Positions 1 to 8,394 of a stretch of DNA of 64,000 bases are shown here, one piece after another (position 1 is the first letter of the stretch; each line of letters begins with the position of its first letter). The notes below the pieces were generated by a model. The model made no database searches. It was not told where the DNA came from and saw only the letters and a list, made by a program, of their open reading frames with translations. The position numbers and the translations under genes are program-made. This DNA is from Lysinibacillus sp. B2A1 (GTDB taxonomy: Bacteria > Bacillota > Bacilli > Bacillales_A > Planococcaceae), in assembly GCA_002973635.1 (NCBI GenBank), contig CP027224.1:1560501-1624500 (forward strand), written 5' to 3'.

Positions 1-882
1 TCTCAAAGTGCAAAGCCAATTCCACCAGAGCTATATCATATGCTAGATCATGTACTGATGTTTGAGGATAAATTAGAAGAAGAAATTGAGATGGATGGAA
101 ATTATTATACCTTTACGATTAGTCCCCTTTACAGTGGGGAATTAATACGTGGAGCAGTTGCTGTTATTCGTGATATGACAGAGCAGCATCGCTTAGAAAA
201 GCTGCGTTCAGATTTCATAGCGAATGTATCTCATGAGCTGAGAACACCAATTTCAATGCTTCAGGGCTATTCAGAGGCCTTAATGGATGATGATTTTATT
301 CAGGATCAGGAAGAACGTAACGAGATAACAAAAATTATCTACGATGAATCGAAGCGTATGGGACGTCTAGTAACAGATTTATTAGATTTAGCTCGTATGG
401 AATCGGGGCATATGACGCTTTATAAGGATGAGCTTCCAATTAATTCTATATTCGAGCGGATAACACAAAAGTTTGCTCAAGTCGCTAAAGAGAAAAATGT
501 TCGTCTAGTATTTGATAGTGAATTCAATGAGGAAGCTAGGATAAGTATTGACGAGGATCGGATTGAACAAGTGTTAACAAATTTAGTTGACAATGCACTC
601 CGTCATACGGATGAAGGGTCAGTTACTGTCAAAATTGAGCAGGAGCCGACCTTCGCAAAAATATCTGTTCAGGATACAGGACATGGCATTCCACATGAGG
701 ACTTACCTTATGTTTTTGAACGTTTTTATAAAGCTGACAAAGCCCGGACGCGTTCTAAAGGCGGAACTGGCCTAGGTTTAGCTATTGCTAGAAATATTGT
801 AAAGGCACATTCAGGGACGATTATGGTAGACAGTGTGCTGAAAGAAGGTACGACCTTTACGTTTTATTTACCTTTCGAGTAA
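1..882 (+). CDS. resE: ResE-like sensor histidine kinase, 3' part (5' end outside window)
   Basis: The reading frame is open from base 1, so this is the C-terminal part of a membrane sensor kinase. Visible are the end of a PAS-like domain (DMTEQHRLEKLRSDF), the HisKA box with the phospho-accepting His in NVSHELRTP, an N box (DNALRH), G1 (DTGHGIP), the F box (YVFERFYK) and G2 (GGTGLGLAI). This is a complete kinase core. The immediately downstream sigX-rsiX pair is the B. subtilis res-locus order, which is the main reason for naming it ResE, the redox/oxygen-limitation partner of ResD. The sensor domain cannot be seen. Another PAS-containing kinase is possible, but the synteny makes ResE likely. 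Confidence 0.85.
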   Translation, partial: SQSAKPIPPELYHMLDHVLMFEDKLEEEIEMDGNYYTFTISPLYSGELIRGAVAVIRDMTEQHRLEKLRSDFIANVSHELRTPISMLQGYSEALMDDDFIQDQEERNEITKIIYDESKRMGRLVTDLLDLARMESGHMTLYKDELPINSIFERITQKFAQVAKEKNVRLVFDSEFNEEARISIDEDRIEQVLTNLVDNALRHTDEGSVTVKIEQEPTFAKISVQDTGHGIPHEDLPYVFERFYKADKARTRSKGGTGLGLAIARNIVKAHSGTIMVDSVLKEGTTFTFYLPFE

Positions 883-972
883 TTAATATCATTGCTACTT
901 TAGTGGTATTAATTGGCTGTAACTTCTGTAAACATGAAGACGACAAATATTATAGAACGGGGGTGGAGTGCA

Positions 973-1506
973 TTGAATGACTCCGTGTTCCATCGACTAT
1001 ACGATGCATACCATCAAGACGTGTTCCAGTTTCTTATTTATTTAGTAAAAAACCGTATACTTGCTGAAGATTTAGCGCACGAGGTTTATGTACGAGTGTT
1101 GCGCTCATACGATCAATTTGCAGGAAATAGCAGTGAAAAGACATGGCTTTTTGCCATTGCTAAAAATGTAGCAATCGATCACTTTCGGAAGCAGGCAGTA
1201 CGCCAAAAGCATTCACTTGATTTTTTTGACTGGGAAACGGAACAGCTCCATTCAAACACACCATCACCGGAAGATATGTTGGAGGCCAGTGATGAATTTA
1301 TGCAGGTAGAGTCAGCACTTGAAAACTGTACAGGAGACCAAAAGATGGTCATCATTATGCGCTACTTTCAAGATTTATCGATTGCAGAAACAGCACAAAT
1401 ACTAGATTGGACAGAAGCAAAGGTAAAAACAACGCAGCATCGTGCCATTAAATTTTTAAGGCAACAGCTACAACAGGTTAGAGAACAGGAGGCGAAACGG
1501 CAATGA
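973..1506 (+). CDS. sigX: ECF sigma factor SigX
   Basis: An extracytoplasmic-function sigma factor of 177 residues. Region 2 is clear (LYDAYHQDVFQFL...AEDLAHEVYVRVL, then SSEKTWLFAIAKNVAIDHFRKQ), followed by a region 4 helix-turn-helix (LSIAETAQILDWTEAKVKTTQHRAIK). I chose TTG 973 because GGGGTGGAG lies just upstream and the protein then starts MNDSVFHRLYD, like B. subtilis SigX. An in-frame TTG at 913 has no ribosome binding site. The stop overlaps rsiX by 4 bases, so the pair is translationally coupled. In Bacillus SigX controls cell-surface charge and antimicrobial-peptide resistance genes; that role here is inferred. Confidence 0.9.
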   Translation: MNDSVFHRLYDAYHQDVFQFLIYLVKNRILAEDLAHEVYVRVLRSYDQFAGNSSEKTWLFAIAKNVAIDHFRKQAVRQKHSLDFFDWETEQLHSNTPSPEDMLEASDEFMQVESALENCTGDQKMVIIMRYFQDLSIAETAQILDWTEAKVKTTQHRAIKFLRQQLQQVREQEAKRQ

Positions 1507-2795
1507 CACATAACCAATTTGATGATGACCAACTAGAACATGTATTGAACAATGCCCCTAAGCTTTCTGACCGCCGTTCTAAAGATGAAATATTAAATCG
1601 ATTATTGGCAGATACTCGGTTGCAGGATAATGTTCATCTGCAAGAAGCCATCCAGCAGCCAGTAGACGAAGAAGTGTCAGCGCAAGAACAACAGCAAAGT
1701 ACAGAGACAGAATCAACAAAGCGCAAAATCCGTAAATGGCCAATCTTTATGAGTGTTGCCGCTGTTTTCGCATTAACAGTAGGTGTAGGTTCTATGTTTA
1801 TGAATAATAAACATTCCAAGATAGATCAGGCGACTGCCCCTGATATTGCTCCATATTCTACTATGGAAGATGGGCCAGCTGCAAAAACTGCTGAAAATCA
1901 TGATAATTATTTGGATTCGAGCATTGTTACAGAACATGCTAAATTTATGTCTCTACGTACCTCTGTGTACGAGGAGGACTTAACGGATGCCGTTGTCTTC
2001 CGCATTGGTTTGGCAAGCCGTGATGTAGAAAGTGTACCAATGACGTATATTATTCCCAATGAGCAAGTTGCAGCAGATTTTGGGAAAGAAAAACCTTCTA
2101 CATTACAAATGTATAAAAAGTATGCACCACAAATTAAAGAGGAAGAAAAAGGCTTTACTAATTACCATCCATATCAAGGTGAATTGAAAGAAAAAGACGA
2201 TAAGCTGATTCATGTATTACCTGAGAAAAATGATTACGATGTAGCTTCTGCCCCTGTGAATGAGTATAAGGGAACCTTGCAGGATACATTTTCGGACTCA
2301 GAGTATACAGAGGTAGAGTTTGAAAATGCAGATGGTACACCATACGAGTTCTCCCAAGAGGGGGAGCCGAGTAAGGCTATGTCATTAACAGGTCCAAGTC
2401 ATTTTAATTATTATTTATATAAAGATCAGAACAATGGGACGGAGTATTTATCTCCTGATTTTCGTCAAACTTTTTCCACGGTAACAGAAGCGATTACAGT
2501 TATGCGCAATAAAAATGATGATGTCTATGTTCCTGTCGTTCCAGAAAATGTGAACTATACTGTTCAAGAGGTTGCTGAGGGTGTTGTTGTTACCTTTAAT
2601 GATCCTCTTGATTTAACGACTATGGAACCGGTTCGAGCAACACAATTAATCGAAGCAATGATGCTAACGGCTGCAAGCTTTGATAAACAATTACGCCTAG
2701 ATAATGTAGTTCAGGAAAATTGGGAAGGCTTTGATTTTAAAAATTTCTTGCCCAAGCCAGTAGGCGCAAACAAGCAATATATGGATACACCATAG
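1503..2795 (+). CDS. rsiX: Anti-sigma-X factor RsiX
   Basis: A 430-residue single-pass membrane protein. An acidic, soluble N-terminal part of about 75 residues precedes one transmembrane helix (WPIFMSVAAVFALTVGVGSMF), then a long extracellular part of about 330 residues. This is the architecture of RsiX, which holds SigX at the membrane. The ATG overlaps the last four bases of sigX after a GGAGGCG ribosome binding site. A strong hairpin terminator follows the stop. No protease-site motif could be read with certainty. The identity rests on topology and on the sigX-rsiX pairing. Confidence 0.85.
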   Translation: MTHNQFDDDQLEHVLNNAPKLSDRRSKDEILNRLLADTRLQDNVHLQEAIQQPVDEEVSAQEQQQSTETESTKRKIRKWPIFMSVAAVFALTVGVGSMFMNNKHSKIDQATAPDIAPYSTMEDGPAAKTAENHDNYLDSSIVTEHAKFMSLRTSVYEEDLTDAVVFRIGLASRDVESVPMTYIIPNEQVAADFGKEKPSTLQMYKKYAPQIKEEEKGFTNYHPYQGELKEKDDKLIHVLPEKNDYDVASAPVNEYKGTLQDTFSDSEYTEVEFENADGTPYEFSQEGEPSKAMSLTGPSHFNYYLYKDQNNGTEYLSPDFRQTFSTVTEAITVMRNKNDDVYVPVVPENVNYTVQEVAEGVVVTFNDPLDLTTMEPVRATQLIEAMMLTAASFDKQLRLDNVVQENWEGFDFKNFLPKPVGANKQYMDTP

Positions 2796-2814
2796 CAACT
2801 TTTTTGGCGATAGT

Positions 2815-2866
2815 GAAGGAGTTTTCTCGTACATAGACAGTGGCGAGAATACTCCTTCTTGTTTTT
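2815..2866 (+). terminator. Rho-independent terminator of the resE-sigX-rsiX operon
   Basis: A 15-base arm starting GAAGGAGT pairs with the arm at 2844-2858 with one mismatch and is followed by TTGTTTTT. It ends the res-sigX operon before the riboswitch region. Confidence 0.85.
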
Positions 2867-2992
2867 CTGGCGATAAATCAATTAACTGTCCATAAAACAT
2901 ACAAATCTAATAGGATTTTTTAAGCAGAACTATTTACTTTTTCTAAATAATTCATTATAGTAAAGCTGTAGAACAAAAATAAAATATTGATT

Positions 2993-3175
2993 CATCTTCG
3001 GGGCAGGGTGAAAATCCCGACCGGCGGTAATAGAGTTGTAAATCGTTAATGTGAAAGACATTGGCTCGAATGATTTACTAATGACTCTTCAGCCCGCGAC
3101 CTGTGCAAATTTTTTTGCATGGCTGACTTGGTGCGATTCCAAGGCCGACAGTTAGAGTCTGGATGGGAGAAGATG
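2993..3175 (+). ncRNA. FMN riboswitch (RFN element)
   Basis: The conserved RFN blocks are present in order: CATCTTCGGGGCAGGGTG, ATCCCGACCGGCGGTAAT, AGCCCGCGACC, a GATTCC/GGCCGACAGT block and GGATGGGAGAAGATG. P1 is formed by CATCTTC (2993-2999) with GAAGATG (3169-3175). Bound FMN should stabilise P1. GGGAGAA (3165-3171), part of which lies in P1, can otherwise pair with TTCTCCC (3289-3295), which overlaps the downstream terminator arm. This is a transcription-attenuation switch for ribU. Confidence 0.95.
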
Positions 3176-3292
3176 GAGGTACGATCGTCATTCGTTATTT
3201 TAAATTGGCTTTGAACGGGCGTTTTTTCAACATGACTTTAAAGTTCGCTCAAAAACTGCTAATTAATGGCGTTTATTAATCATGCCTATTCT

Positions 3293-3323
3293 CCCTTATG
3301 CCAAAAATGCATAAGGGTTTTTT
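3293..3323 (+). terminator. FMN-riboswitch expression-platform terminator
   Basis: CCCTTATGC (3293-3301) and GCATAAGGG (3309-3317) form a perfect 9-bp stem followed by TTTTTT. Its 5' arm shares CCC with the antiterminator strand TTCTCCC, so the two structures exclude each other. Confidence 0.9.
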
Positions 3324-3396
3324 CATGAATAACATGTGATTAGGTCGTAACCTTTCTTCTTGCGAGATTGAATCAGCAAAGAGGAGAGAGTTTTCA

Positions 3397-3984
3397 ATGA
3401 AGAAAAATGTTAAACTTCAATCGTTTATAACGATTGGCATGCTGAGCAGTATTTCATTTTTATTAATGCTATTTAATTTCCCAATTCCGCCATTCCCAGC
3501 GTTTTTGGAAGTAGATTTCAGTGATATGCCTGCATTACTAGCGGCTATCACAATGGGACCTGTAGCGGGGATTCTAGTAGAGTTATTTAAAAATGTTTTG
3601 GATTGGATTTTCTCAGGCACGCCGACAGGAGTACCCGTAGGACATATCGCTAACTTCACGACAGGTATTTTATTTATTTTACCGGTATCCATTATTTTTA
3701 AGCGTTTTAAAAACATTGGTGGCCTTATTGGTGGCTTAGCAGCAGGAACAATCGTTATGGCGGTTGGTATGAGTGTTCTTAACTATGCTGTATTTTTACC
3801 AATGTACACGTACTTTTTGGGGATGGAGCCTGTTGTAGGAGATTCATTATATAAAATGATTGTGGCTGGAATCTTGCCATTTAATATTGTCAAAGGAATT
3901 TTATTAACTGTTATCATGGCTTTATTATTTACAACTATGCGCAAATGGATAGATCGTCAACGTAATATGTATTTAACGAAATAA
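3397..3984 (+). CDS. ribU: Riboflavin ECF transporter S component RibU
   Basis: A 195-residue membrane protein with about six hydrophobic segments and the RibU-like N-terminal pattern (SFITIGMLSSISFLLMLFNFPIPPFPAFLEVDFSD split around the first helices). It is the substrate-binding subunit that works with the general ECF energising module encoded elsewhere to import riboflavin. Length and hydrophobicity fit the family. The FMN riboswitch with terminator directly upstream gives strong independent support. The ribosome binding site is GAGGAGAG. The gene is monocistronic, with a terminator just after the stop. Confidence 0.93.
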   Translation: MKKNVKLQSFITIGMLSSISFLLMLFNFPIPPFPAFLEVDFSDMPALLAAITMGPVAGILVELFKNVLDWIFSGTPTGVPVGHIANFTTGILFILPVSIIFKRFKNIGGLIGGLAAGTIVMAVGMSVLNYAVFLPMYTYFLGMEPVVGDSLYKMIVAGILPFNIVKGILLTVIMALLFTTMRKWIDRQRNMYLTK

Positions 3985-3992
3985 GATTATGC

Positions 3993-4027
3993 AACCTCGG
4001 GTGTTTTGATACACTTGAGGTTTTTTT
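3993..4027 (+). terminator. Terminator of ribU
   Basis: A 12-bp stem (AACCTCGGGTGT with ACACTTGAGGTT, two G-U pairs) is followed by seven T. Confidence 0.9.
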
Positions 4028-4143
4028 ATGGATAGAACGCATGAAGTAATGGATAGATTCGTCAAATGAACTTAATCTAGTCGAGCCTAGTGTTTTCATG
4101 TAGAATAAGAAAGAGTTTAGAAATGCTAGAGGAGTTTGAAGAG

Positions 4144-5490
4144 ATGAGTGAAAAAAAAGCACAATGGTCTAGTAAACTAGGCTTTATTTTAGCATCAGCA
4201 GGTGCAGCAATTGGATTAGGGGCAATTTGGAAGCTTCCGTATGTTACTGGACAAAGTGGCGGAGGAGCATTTTTCCTTATATTTGTTCTATTTACATTGC
4301 TGATTGGTTTACCGATGCTATTATCAGAATATGTGTTAGGTCGTGGCACCCAATCTGAAGCGGTCACTGCCTATAAAAAAATTGCACCGACAAAAATGGG
4401 CTGGGCATGGATTGGTCGCATGGGTGTACTGGGTTGCTTTTTATTATTAACTTTTTATAGTGTTGTGGGTGGTTGGATTTTTATTTATAGCGGTCTTGGT
4501 GTGGCTGGAACTGTTATTGATCCTGTTAATGATCCTGGAGAGCTATTTGGAAAAATTATAGGTACGCCTTGGATTACATTACTAGGTTTAGGGTTATTTA
4601 CGCTAGCGAATGTACTAGTGATATCCCTTGGTGTGCAAAATGGTATAGAAAAGGCTAATAAGTTTATGATGCCATTATTATTTATGATGTTTATTGTACT
4701 TGTTGTCCGAGCAGTAACATTAGATGGGGCGATGGAGGGTGTGAAATTTTTCTTATGGCCAGACTTCTCTAATATTACTGGAAGGGCTTTATTAGAAGCG
4801 TTAGGGCAATCCTTCTTTGGCTTAGCAGTGGGTTTTTCTTGCCTTGTGACCTATAGCTCTTATTTAAAGAAGGATGTGAGCTTACCTAACTCGGCGGGCT
4901 CGGTTGTTCTTTTAACTGTACTTGTATCCTTTTTAGCAGGATTAGCGATCTTTCCAGTGGTATTTGCCTTTGATTTAGAGCCAGCTTCAGGACCGGGCTT
5001 ACTGTTTATGGTGCTGCCAACAGCATTTAGCCAAATGCCGTTTGGTGAAGTGTTCTTAGCGATGTTTTTATTATTATTTTTATTCGCAACGTTAACATCC
5101 TCCTTTAGTTTATACGAAATCATCGTAGCGGCATTTATAGAAAAGGGGCAAATATCTCGCTCAGCATTGACGCTGTTATTAGGTATAGTAGTCTTTCTTG
5201 CTGCAATTCCAGCAGCACTGTCATCTAGTACCTTAGCTGATGTATCATTCTTTGGGAAAACAATTTTTGATACGACAGATTTTCTAGTATCGAATTTAAT
5301 GCTTCCAATAGGAAACTTATTGATAGCGTTCTTTATTGTACATGTAGCTGATAAAGAATTTGTGAAGAAGGAATTACTGATGGGAAGCCAAATGGGGCAG
5401 GGGTATTATTCTATATATCGACTATTAATGTTAATTGTAGTACCTATAGTTATTCTAGTTGTTTTACTAAATATGCTATTACAATATTAA
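4144..5490 (+). CDS. Sodium:neurotransmitter symporter (NSS/SNF) family transporter
   Basis: A 448-residue membrane protein with about 11-12 helices. The N-terminus (WSSKLGFILASAGAAIGLGA followed by IWKLPYVTGQSGGGAFF) is the hallmark of the LeuT/SNF family, where the unwound helix 1 binds sodium and the amino-acid substrate. It should co-transport an amino acid or amine with sodium; the substrate cannot be read. ATG 4144 is preferred over a GTG at 4090 because AGAGGAG precedes it at a good distance and the family start lies here. The gene is flanked by terminators on both sides. Confidence 0.9.
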   Translation: MSEKKAQWSSKLGFILASAGAAIGLGAIWKLPYVTGQSGGGAFFLIFVLFTLLIGLPMLLSEYVLGRGTQSEAVTAYKKIAPTKMGWAWIGRMGVLGCFLLLTFYSVVGGWIFIYSGLGVAGTVIDPVNDPGELFGKIIGTPWITLLGLGLFTLANVLVISLGVQNGIEKANKFMMPLLFMMFIVLVVRAVTLDGAMEGVKFFLWPDFSNITGRALLEALGQSFFGLAVGFSCLVTYSSYLKKDVSLPNSAGSVVLLTVLVSFLAGLAIFPVVFAFDLEPASGPGLLFMVLPTAFSQMPFGEVFLAMFLLLFLFATLTSSFSLYEIIVAAFIEKGQISRSALTLLLGIVVFLAAIPAALSSSTLADVSFFGKTIFDTTDFLVSNLMLPIGNLLIAFFIVHVADKEFVKKELLMGSQMGQGYYSIYRLLMLIVVPIVILVVLLNMLLQY

Positions 5491-5496
5491 AAAGCA

Positions 5497-5530
5497 GGGT
5501 GTATTCCATTCACAGGAATACACCCTATTT
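5497..5530. terminator. Bidirectional terminator
   Basis: GGGTGTATTCC (5497-5507) and GGAATACACCC (5515-5525) form a perfect 11-bp stem with T-rich flanks on both sides. It serves the convergent symporter and STAS genes. Confidence 0.85.
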
Positions 5531-5553
5531 TAATAATGGGGGCAACAATAGGA

Positions 5554-5940
5554 TTAATATTCGGTAAGTGATAATTCTCCTAGCCAGTCTTCTTTAATAA
5601 TCTTTCTTGCTTGCTCTTCGCTGTTTGTGATAGGAAAAACTTTATCAACCTGTGAAATAGCGAATAAGTTGCGGATGAAATCATCGACGACAATTATGGC
5701 GATTTTCTTTTCTTTTATAGAAACTTTTTTGGCAAAGTTGACGATCATACCAAAGCCGGTACTATCTATATTTGTTACCTTTTGCATATCGATAATATAT
5801 CCATGCTTTGTTTCTAAATTTAGTGATTGAAGATCTTTTTTTATATCCTCAATCAGCTCGTATTCCAAATCACCAGTAAACGCAATTAAGATATAATCAG
5901 CCTTTGTGCCAATATCCATCGCAATTTTCTTCTGATTCAT
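5554..5940 (-). CDS. STAS-domain anti-anti-sigma factor (RsbV/SpoIIAA-like)
   Basis: A single STAS domain of 128 residues. The segment YIIDMQKVTNIDSTGFGMIV carries the phosphorylatable serine in DSTGFG, where RsbV/SpoIIAA proteins are phosphorylated by their cognate kinase. In the dephosphorylated state such proteins bind the kinase and release its target. An RsbW-like kinase and a PP2C phosphatase lie upstream on the same strand, with a chemoreceptor gene between them. The set therefore looks like one partner-switching module, though no sigma factor is adjacent. Confidence 0.85.
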   Translation of the reverse strand: MNQKKIAMDIGTKADYILIAFTGDLEYELIEDIKKDLQSLNLETKHGYIIDMQKVTNIDSTGFGMIVNFAKKVSIKEKKIAIIVVDDFIRNLFAISQVDKVFPITNSEEQARKIIKEDWLGELSLTEY

Positions 5941-6060
5941 ACTATAGCGCCTCCATTTTCCTTTTCTTGTTTATGGATTAATTACTACTTGGATAATTTC
6001 TTGACAAGGTTGAAGGCTTTCCAAAGACCTTTTTGAGCCACCTCATCTGCTTATGTTATT

Positions 6061-6105
6061 GTGGGAGTCACCGCATTTTTGTATATTGCTTTAATAGACT
6101 CCCAC
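6061..6105. repeat. Inverted repeat between chemoreceptor and STAS gene
   Basis: GTGGGAGTC (6061-6069) and GACTCCCAC (6097-6105) are a perfect 9-bp inverted repeat with a 27-base spacer and no T tract. It may be a 3' stem for the chemoreceptor mRNA or an operator for the STAS gene. Confidence 0.5.
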
Positions 6106-6139
6106 TGATTCTATCACATCGTATCATGTTAATTCTTAA

Positions 6140-7834
6140 TTAAAACTTAAATTTATTGACTTCGTTTTGTAATTTATCAGCAATTGTTGCTAATTCATCT
6201 GAGTTTTGTGTTATCTCTGCTACGGTAGCATATTGTTCCTCAGAAGTAGCAGCGATTTCCTCTGTTGCAGCCGCGGAGTCCTCAATGATACGAGAAATGT
6301 CTTGAATAGCTTGTTGAACACCTAAGGAGTTGTCATTGACATGCGTAAATGCAGCCTTCATTTGTTCAACACCTTTTTCCGTCTCCACAACTTTCTCCAC
6401 AATCTCTTTTAAAGCAGTTCCTCCTTTATTGATAATTGTTACTTGCTCCTCTACTGCAAGCAAATTGCTTTCCATTGTGCGAACTGTTACTGATGTTTCA
6501 GCCTGAATATCATTTATTAGATTTGTAATTTGCCCAGATGCCATGCTTGATTGCTCAGCTAGCTGACGTACCTCTGAGGCAACAACCGCAAAGCCTTTTC
6601 CTTGATCACCTGCGCGTGCGGCTTCAATGGCTGCATTAAGGGCAAGTAAATTTGTTTGCTCTGCAATACCTGTAATCACGGTGATAATACCACCAATTTC
6701 CTCAGAGCGTTTGCCAAGCTTTTGAATTGAGTCGGTTGCATAAGACACTGTTTGGGTTACAGCACTTAAATGTTTGATTGCCTCAGTAATCGCTTCTTCT
6801 CCTTTACGTGCAATATTCGATGATTCTATAGCACTAGTCAAAGTCATTTCAGCTTTTTGCAAACTACTCGATACTTCTTCAATTGTTTTTTGCATCATCG
6901 ATACAATTTGCTCAGCTTGATCGGATTGTGTTGTTGTTCCAACTGCGATTTCATTCATGGTTAATGCAATTTGGTTAGAAGCCTCACTAGTTTGGTGTGA
7001 TGATTCAGCTAAAGAGTGGGAAGAGTTAGCGACCTGATTAGCACTACCAGCCACAATTGTAATTGTTTCTGTTAAACGATCCTTCATATTACTAAATGCA
7101 AGTGCCAGATCCGCAATCTCATCCTTGCTCTTAGGATTTAATAATTTAACATTCAAATTTAAATCTGCTAGCTCTTGGGCATTGGAGCTTAGAATATTAA
7201 TTGGGTTAATGATTTGTCGTTGTAAAAACCAACTAATACCGACAATTAATAGAATAGCAATCCCTAACGAAACGGCTATATTTTCAAGAGCAGATTTTGT
7301 TGCAATGCTTATATAAGGTGCTGTTGGAACGGCTGTTGCCCATACACCTATTACATCTCCTTTGCTATCTAAAATAGGGTCATAGGCTGCTTGGTGCATG
7401 CTTCCTAAAACACTGGCTGAACCAATAAATCGTTTTTTTTCTCCTAATACTACAGCTGCCACCTCGTCAGATACTTTAGTATTTAAAGCACGCTCTCCAT
7501 TTTCAACAATATTGGTACTAATTCGTGTATCATTTTGGAAAATGGATACGGCATTACCGTTTGTTAGCTCGCCAACTTTATCAGCGATGTCAAAATTCTC
7601 AACCATGTTGACATCGCCTTTATATAATTGATTATTTTTGATGGACCAATCTCCAGGGAATTTTGCATTTAAATATTCATAGCTTACTTGAATATCTGAT
7701 AGAAGCTTAGTATCAGCACTTTCTAAAAGATTCTTTTTCGCAACATAATAATTTATCCCTGCTAAAAGTGAAGTAAGTAGTAAAATACAACTAAAGATTA
7801 GCAGGCTTATTTTTTTTCGGATTGACAGTCTCAT
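6140..7834 (-). CDS. Methyl-accepting chemotaxis protein with extracellular Cache-type sensor
   Basis: A 564-residue transducer. Helix 1 ([20 protein letters not shown]), an extracellular single-Cache-like domain (about 35-185, with [20 protein letters not shown]), helix 2 ([19 protein letters not shown]), a HAMP linker and a long signalling domain follow in order. The hairpin tip contains the conserved [18 protein letters not shown]. It should sense an external ligand and control CheA; the ligand is unknown. The cache ending in [12 protein letters not shown] resembles methyl-accepting proteins for small organic acids, but this is weak. It lies inside the partner-switching group on the same strand. 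Confidence 0.9.
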   Translation of the reverse strand: MRLSIRKKISLLIFSCILLLTSLLAGINYYVAKKNLLESADTKLLSDIQVSYEYLNAKFPGDWSIKNNQLYKGDVNMVENFDIADKVGELTNGNAVSIFQNDTRISTNIVENGERALNTKVSDEVAAVVLGEKKRFIGSASVLGSMHQAAYDPILDSKGDVIGVWATAVPTAPYISIATKSALENIAVSLGIAILLIVGISWFLQRQIINPINILSSNAQELADLNLNVKLLNPKSKDEIADLALAFSNMKDRLTETITIVAGSANQVANSSHSLAESSHQTSEASNQIALTMNEIAVGTTTQSDQAEQIVSMMQKTIEEVSSSLQKAEMTLTSAIESSNIARKGEEAITEAIKHLSAVTQTVSYATDSIQKLGKRSEEIGGIITVITGIAEQTNLLALNAAIEAARAGDQGKGFAVVASEVRQLAEQSSMASGQITNLINDIQAETSVTVRTMESNLLAVEEQVTIINKGGTALKEIVEKVVETEKGVEQMKAAFTHVNDNSLGVQQAIQDISRIIEDSAAATEEIAATSEEQYATVAEITQNSDELATIADKLQNEVNKFKF

Positions 7835-7899
7835 TAAAACTCCTCCAATTATACGTTTATAGGTATATGTTGTTGAACCTTATATCACGTTATGATTTC

Positions 7900-7934
7900 C
7901 GCTGCTCGTTTTGGCGAGTCGAGTAGCGTTTTTT
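7900..7934 (+). terminator. Plus-strand terminator-like hairpin between minus-strand genes
   Basis: CGCTGCTCG (7900-7908) and CGAGTAGCG (7920-7928) form a 9-bp stem followed by TTTTTT on the plus strand. Both neighbours run on the minus strand, where no T tract follows the stem. It would end an antisense transcript rather than either annotated gene. Confidence 0.5.
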
Positions 7935-7950
7935 AATAGTTAAAAATTTA

Positions 7951-8388
7951 TCAAAGCTCTCTATTTTCATTTATATAAATTCTTTTTGAGATACCAACTA
8001 AAAATTTTGTTTCAGAAATATGTTCAAACCAAATATCGTCAACCATATTTTTGACAAAAAATAAACCACGCCCACGATCTGAATAATCAAGTTCATTGAA
8101 ATCGTATTGAAGAACTTTATCCCAATCATTTTCAGCAATCCCTTTTGCTTCATCAGTAACAGTTACTTTTATTTCTTCATTGGATTGGCATACATGTATT
8201 TGAATTTCTTTTTTTGAGCATGTATTGATTTTTCCCATTGCTTCAACAGCATTTATAACTAATTCATGTACAACAAAGCGTAATTCCTTTTTATAAGGTA
8301 GATTATATACATTTGAATAATTTTCCATAACTTGATCTACGAATGCTATAGCTTGTGTATCAGGATTTACATTGAGCGTGAATTCCAT
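7951..8388 (-). CDS. RsbW-like anti-sigma serine kinase (HATPase_c_2)
   Basis: A 145-residue GHKL ATPase. The N box (VVHELVINAVEAMG), G1 (VTDEAKGI) and a G2-like stretch (YSDRGRGLFFVKNMVDDIW) match anti-sigma kinases of the RsbW/SpoIIAB type. It should bind a target protein and phosphorylate its STAS antagonist, here probably the protein at 5554-5940. ATG 8388 is chosen because AGGTGA, which also contains the stop of the upstream phosphatase, lies 7 bases ahead. The two genes are translationally coupled. Confidence 0.85.
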   Translation of the reverse strand: MEFTLNVNPDTQAIAFVDQVMENYSNVYNLPYKKELRFVVHELVINAVEAMGKINTCSKKEIQIHVCQSNEEIKVTVTDEAKGIAENDWDKVLQYDFNELDYSDRGRGLFFVKNMVDDIWFEHISETKFLVGISKRIYINENREL

Positions 8389-8394
8389 CACCAA

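Noticed and set aside
4077..5123. Minus-strand frames within the NSS transporter gene
   Set aside because: They are shadows of a clearly coding plus-strand gene.
5941..6139. Possible c-di-GMP or preQ1 riboswitch before the STAS gene
   Set aside because: Only a simple inverted repeat is present; none of the conserved core bases of these classes is seen.
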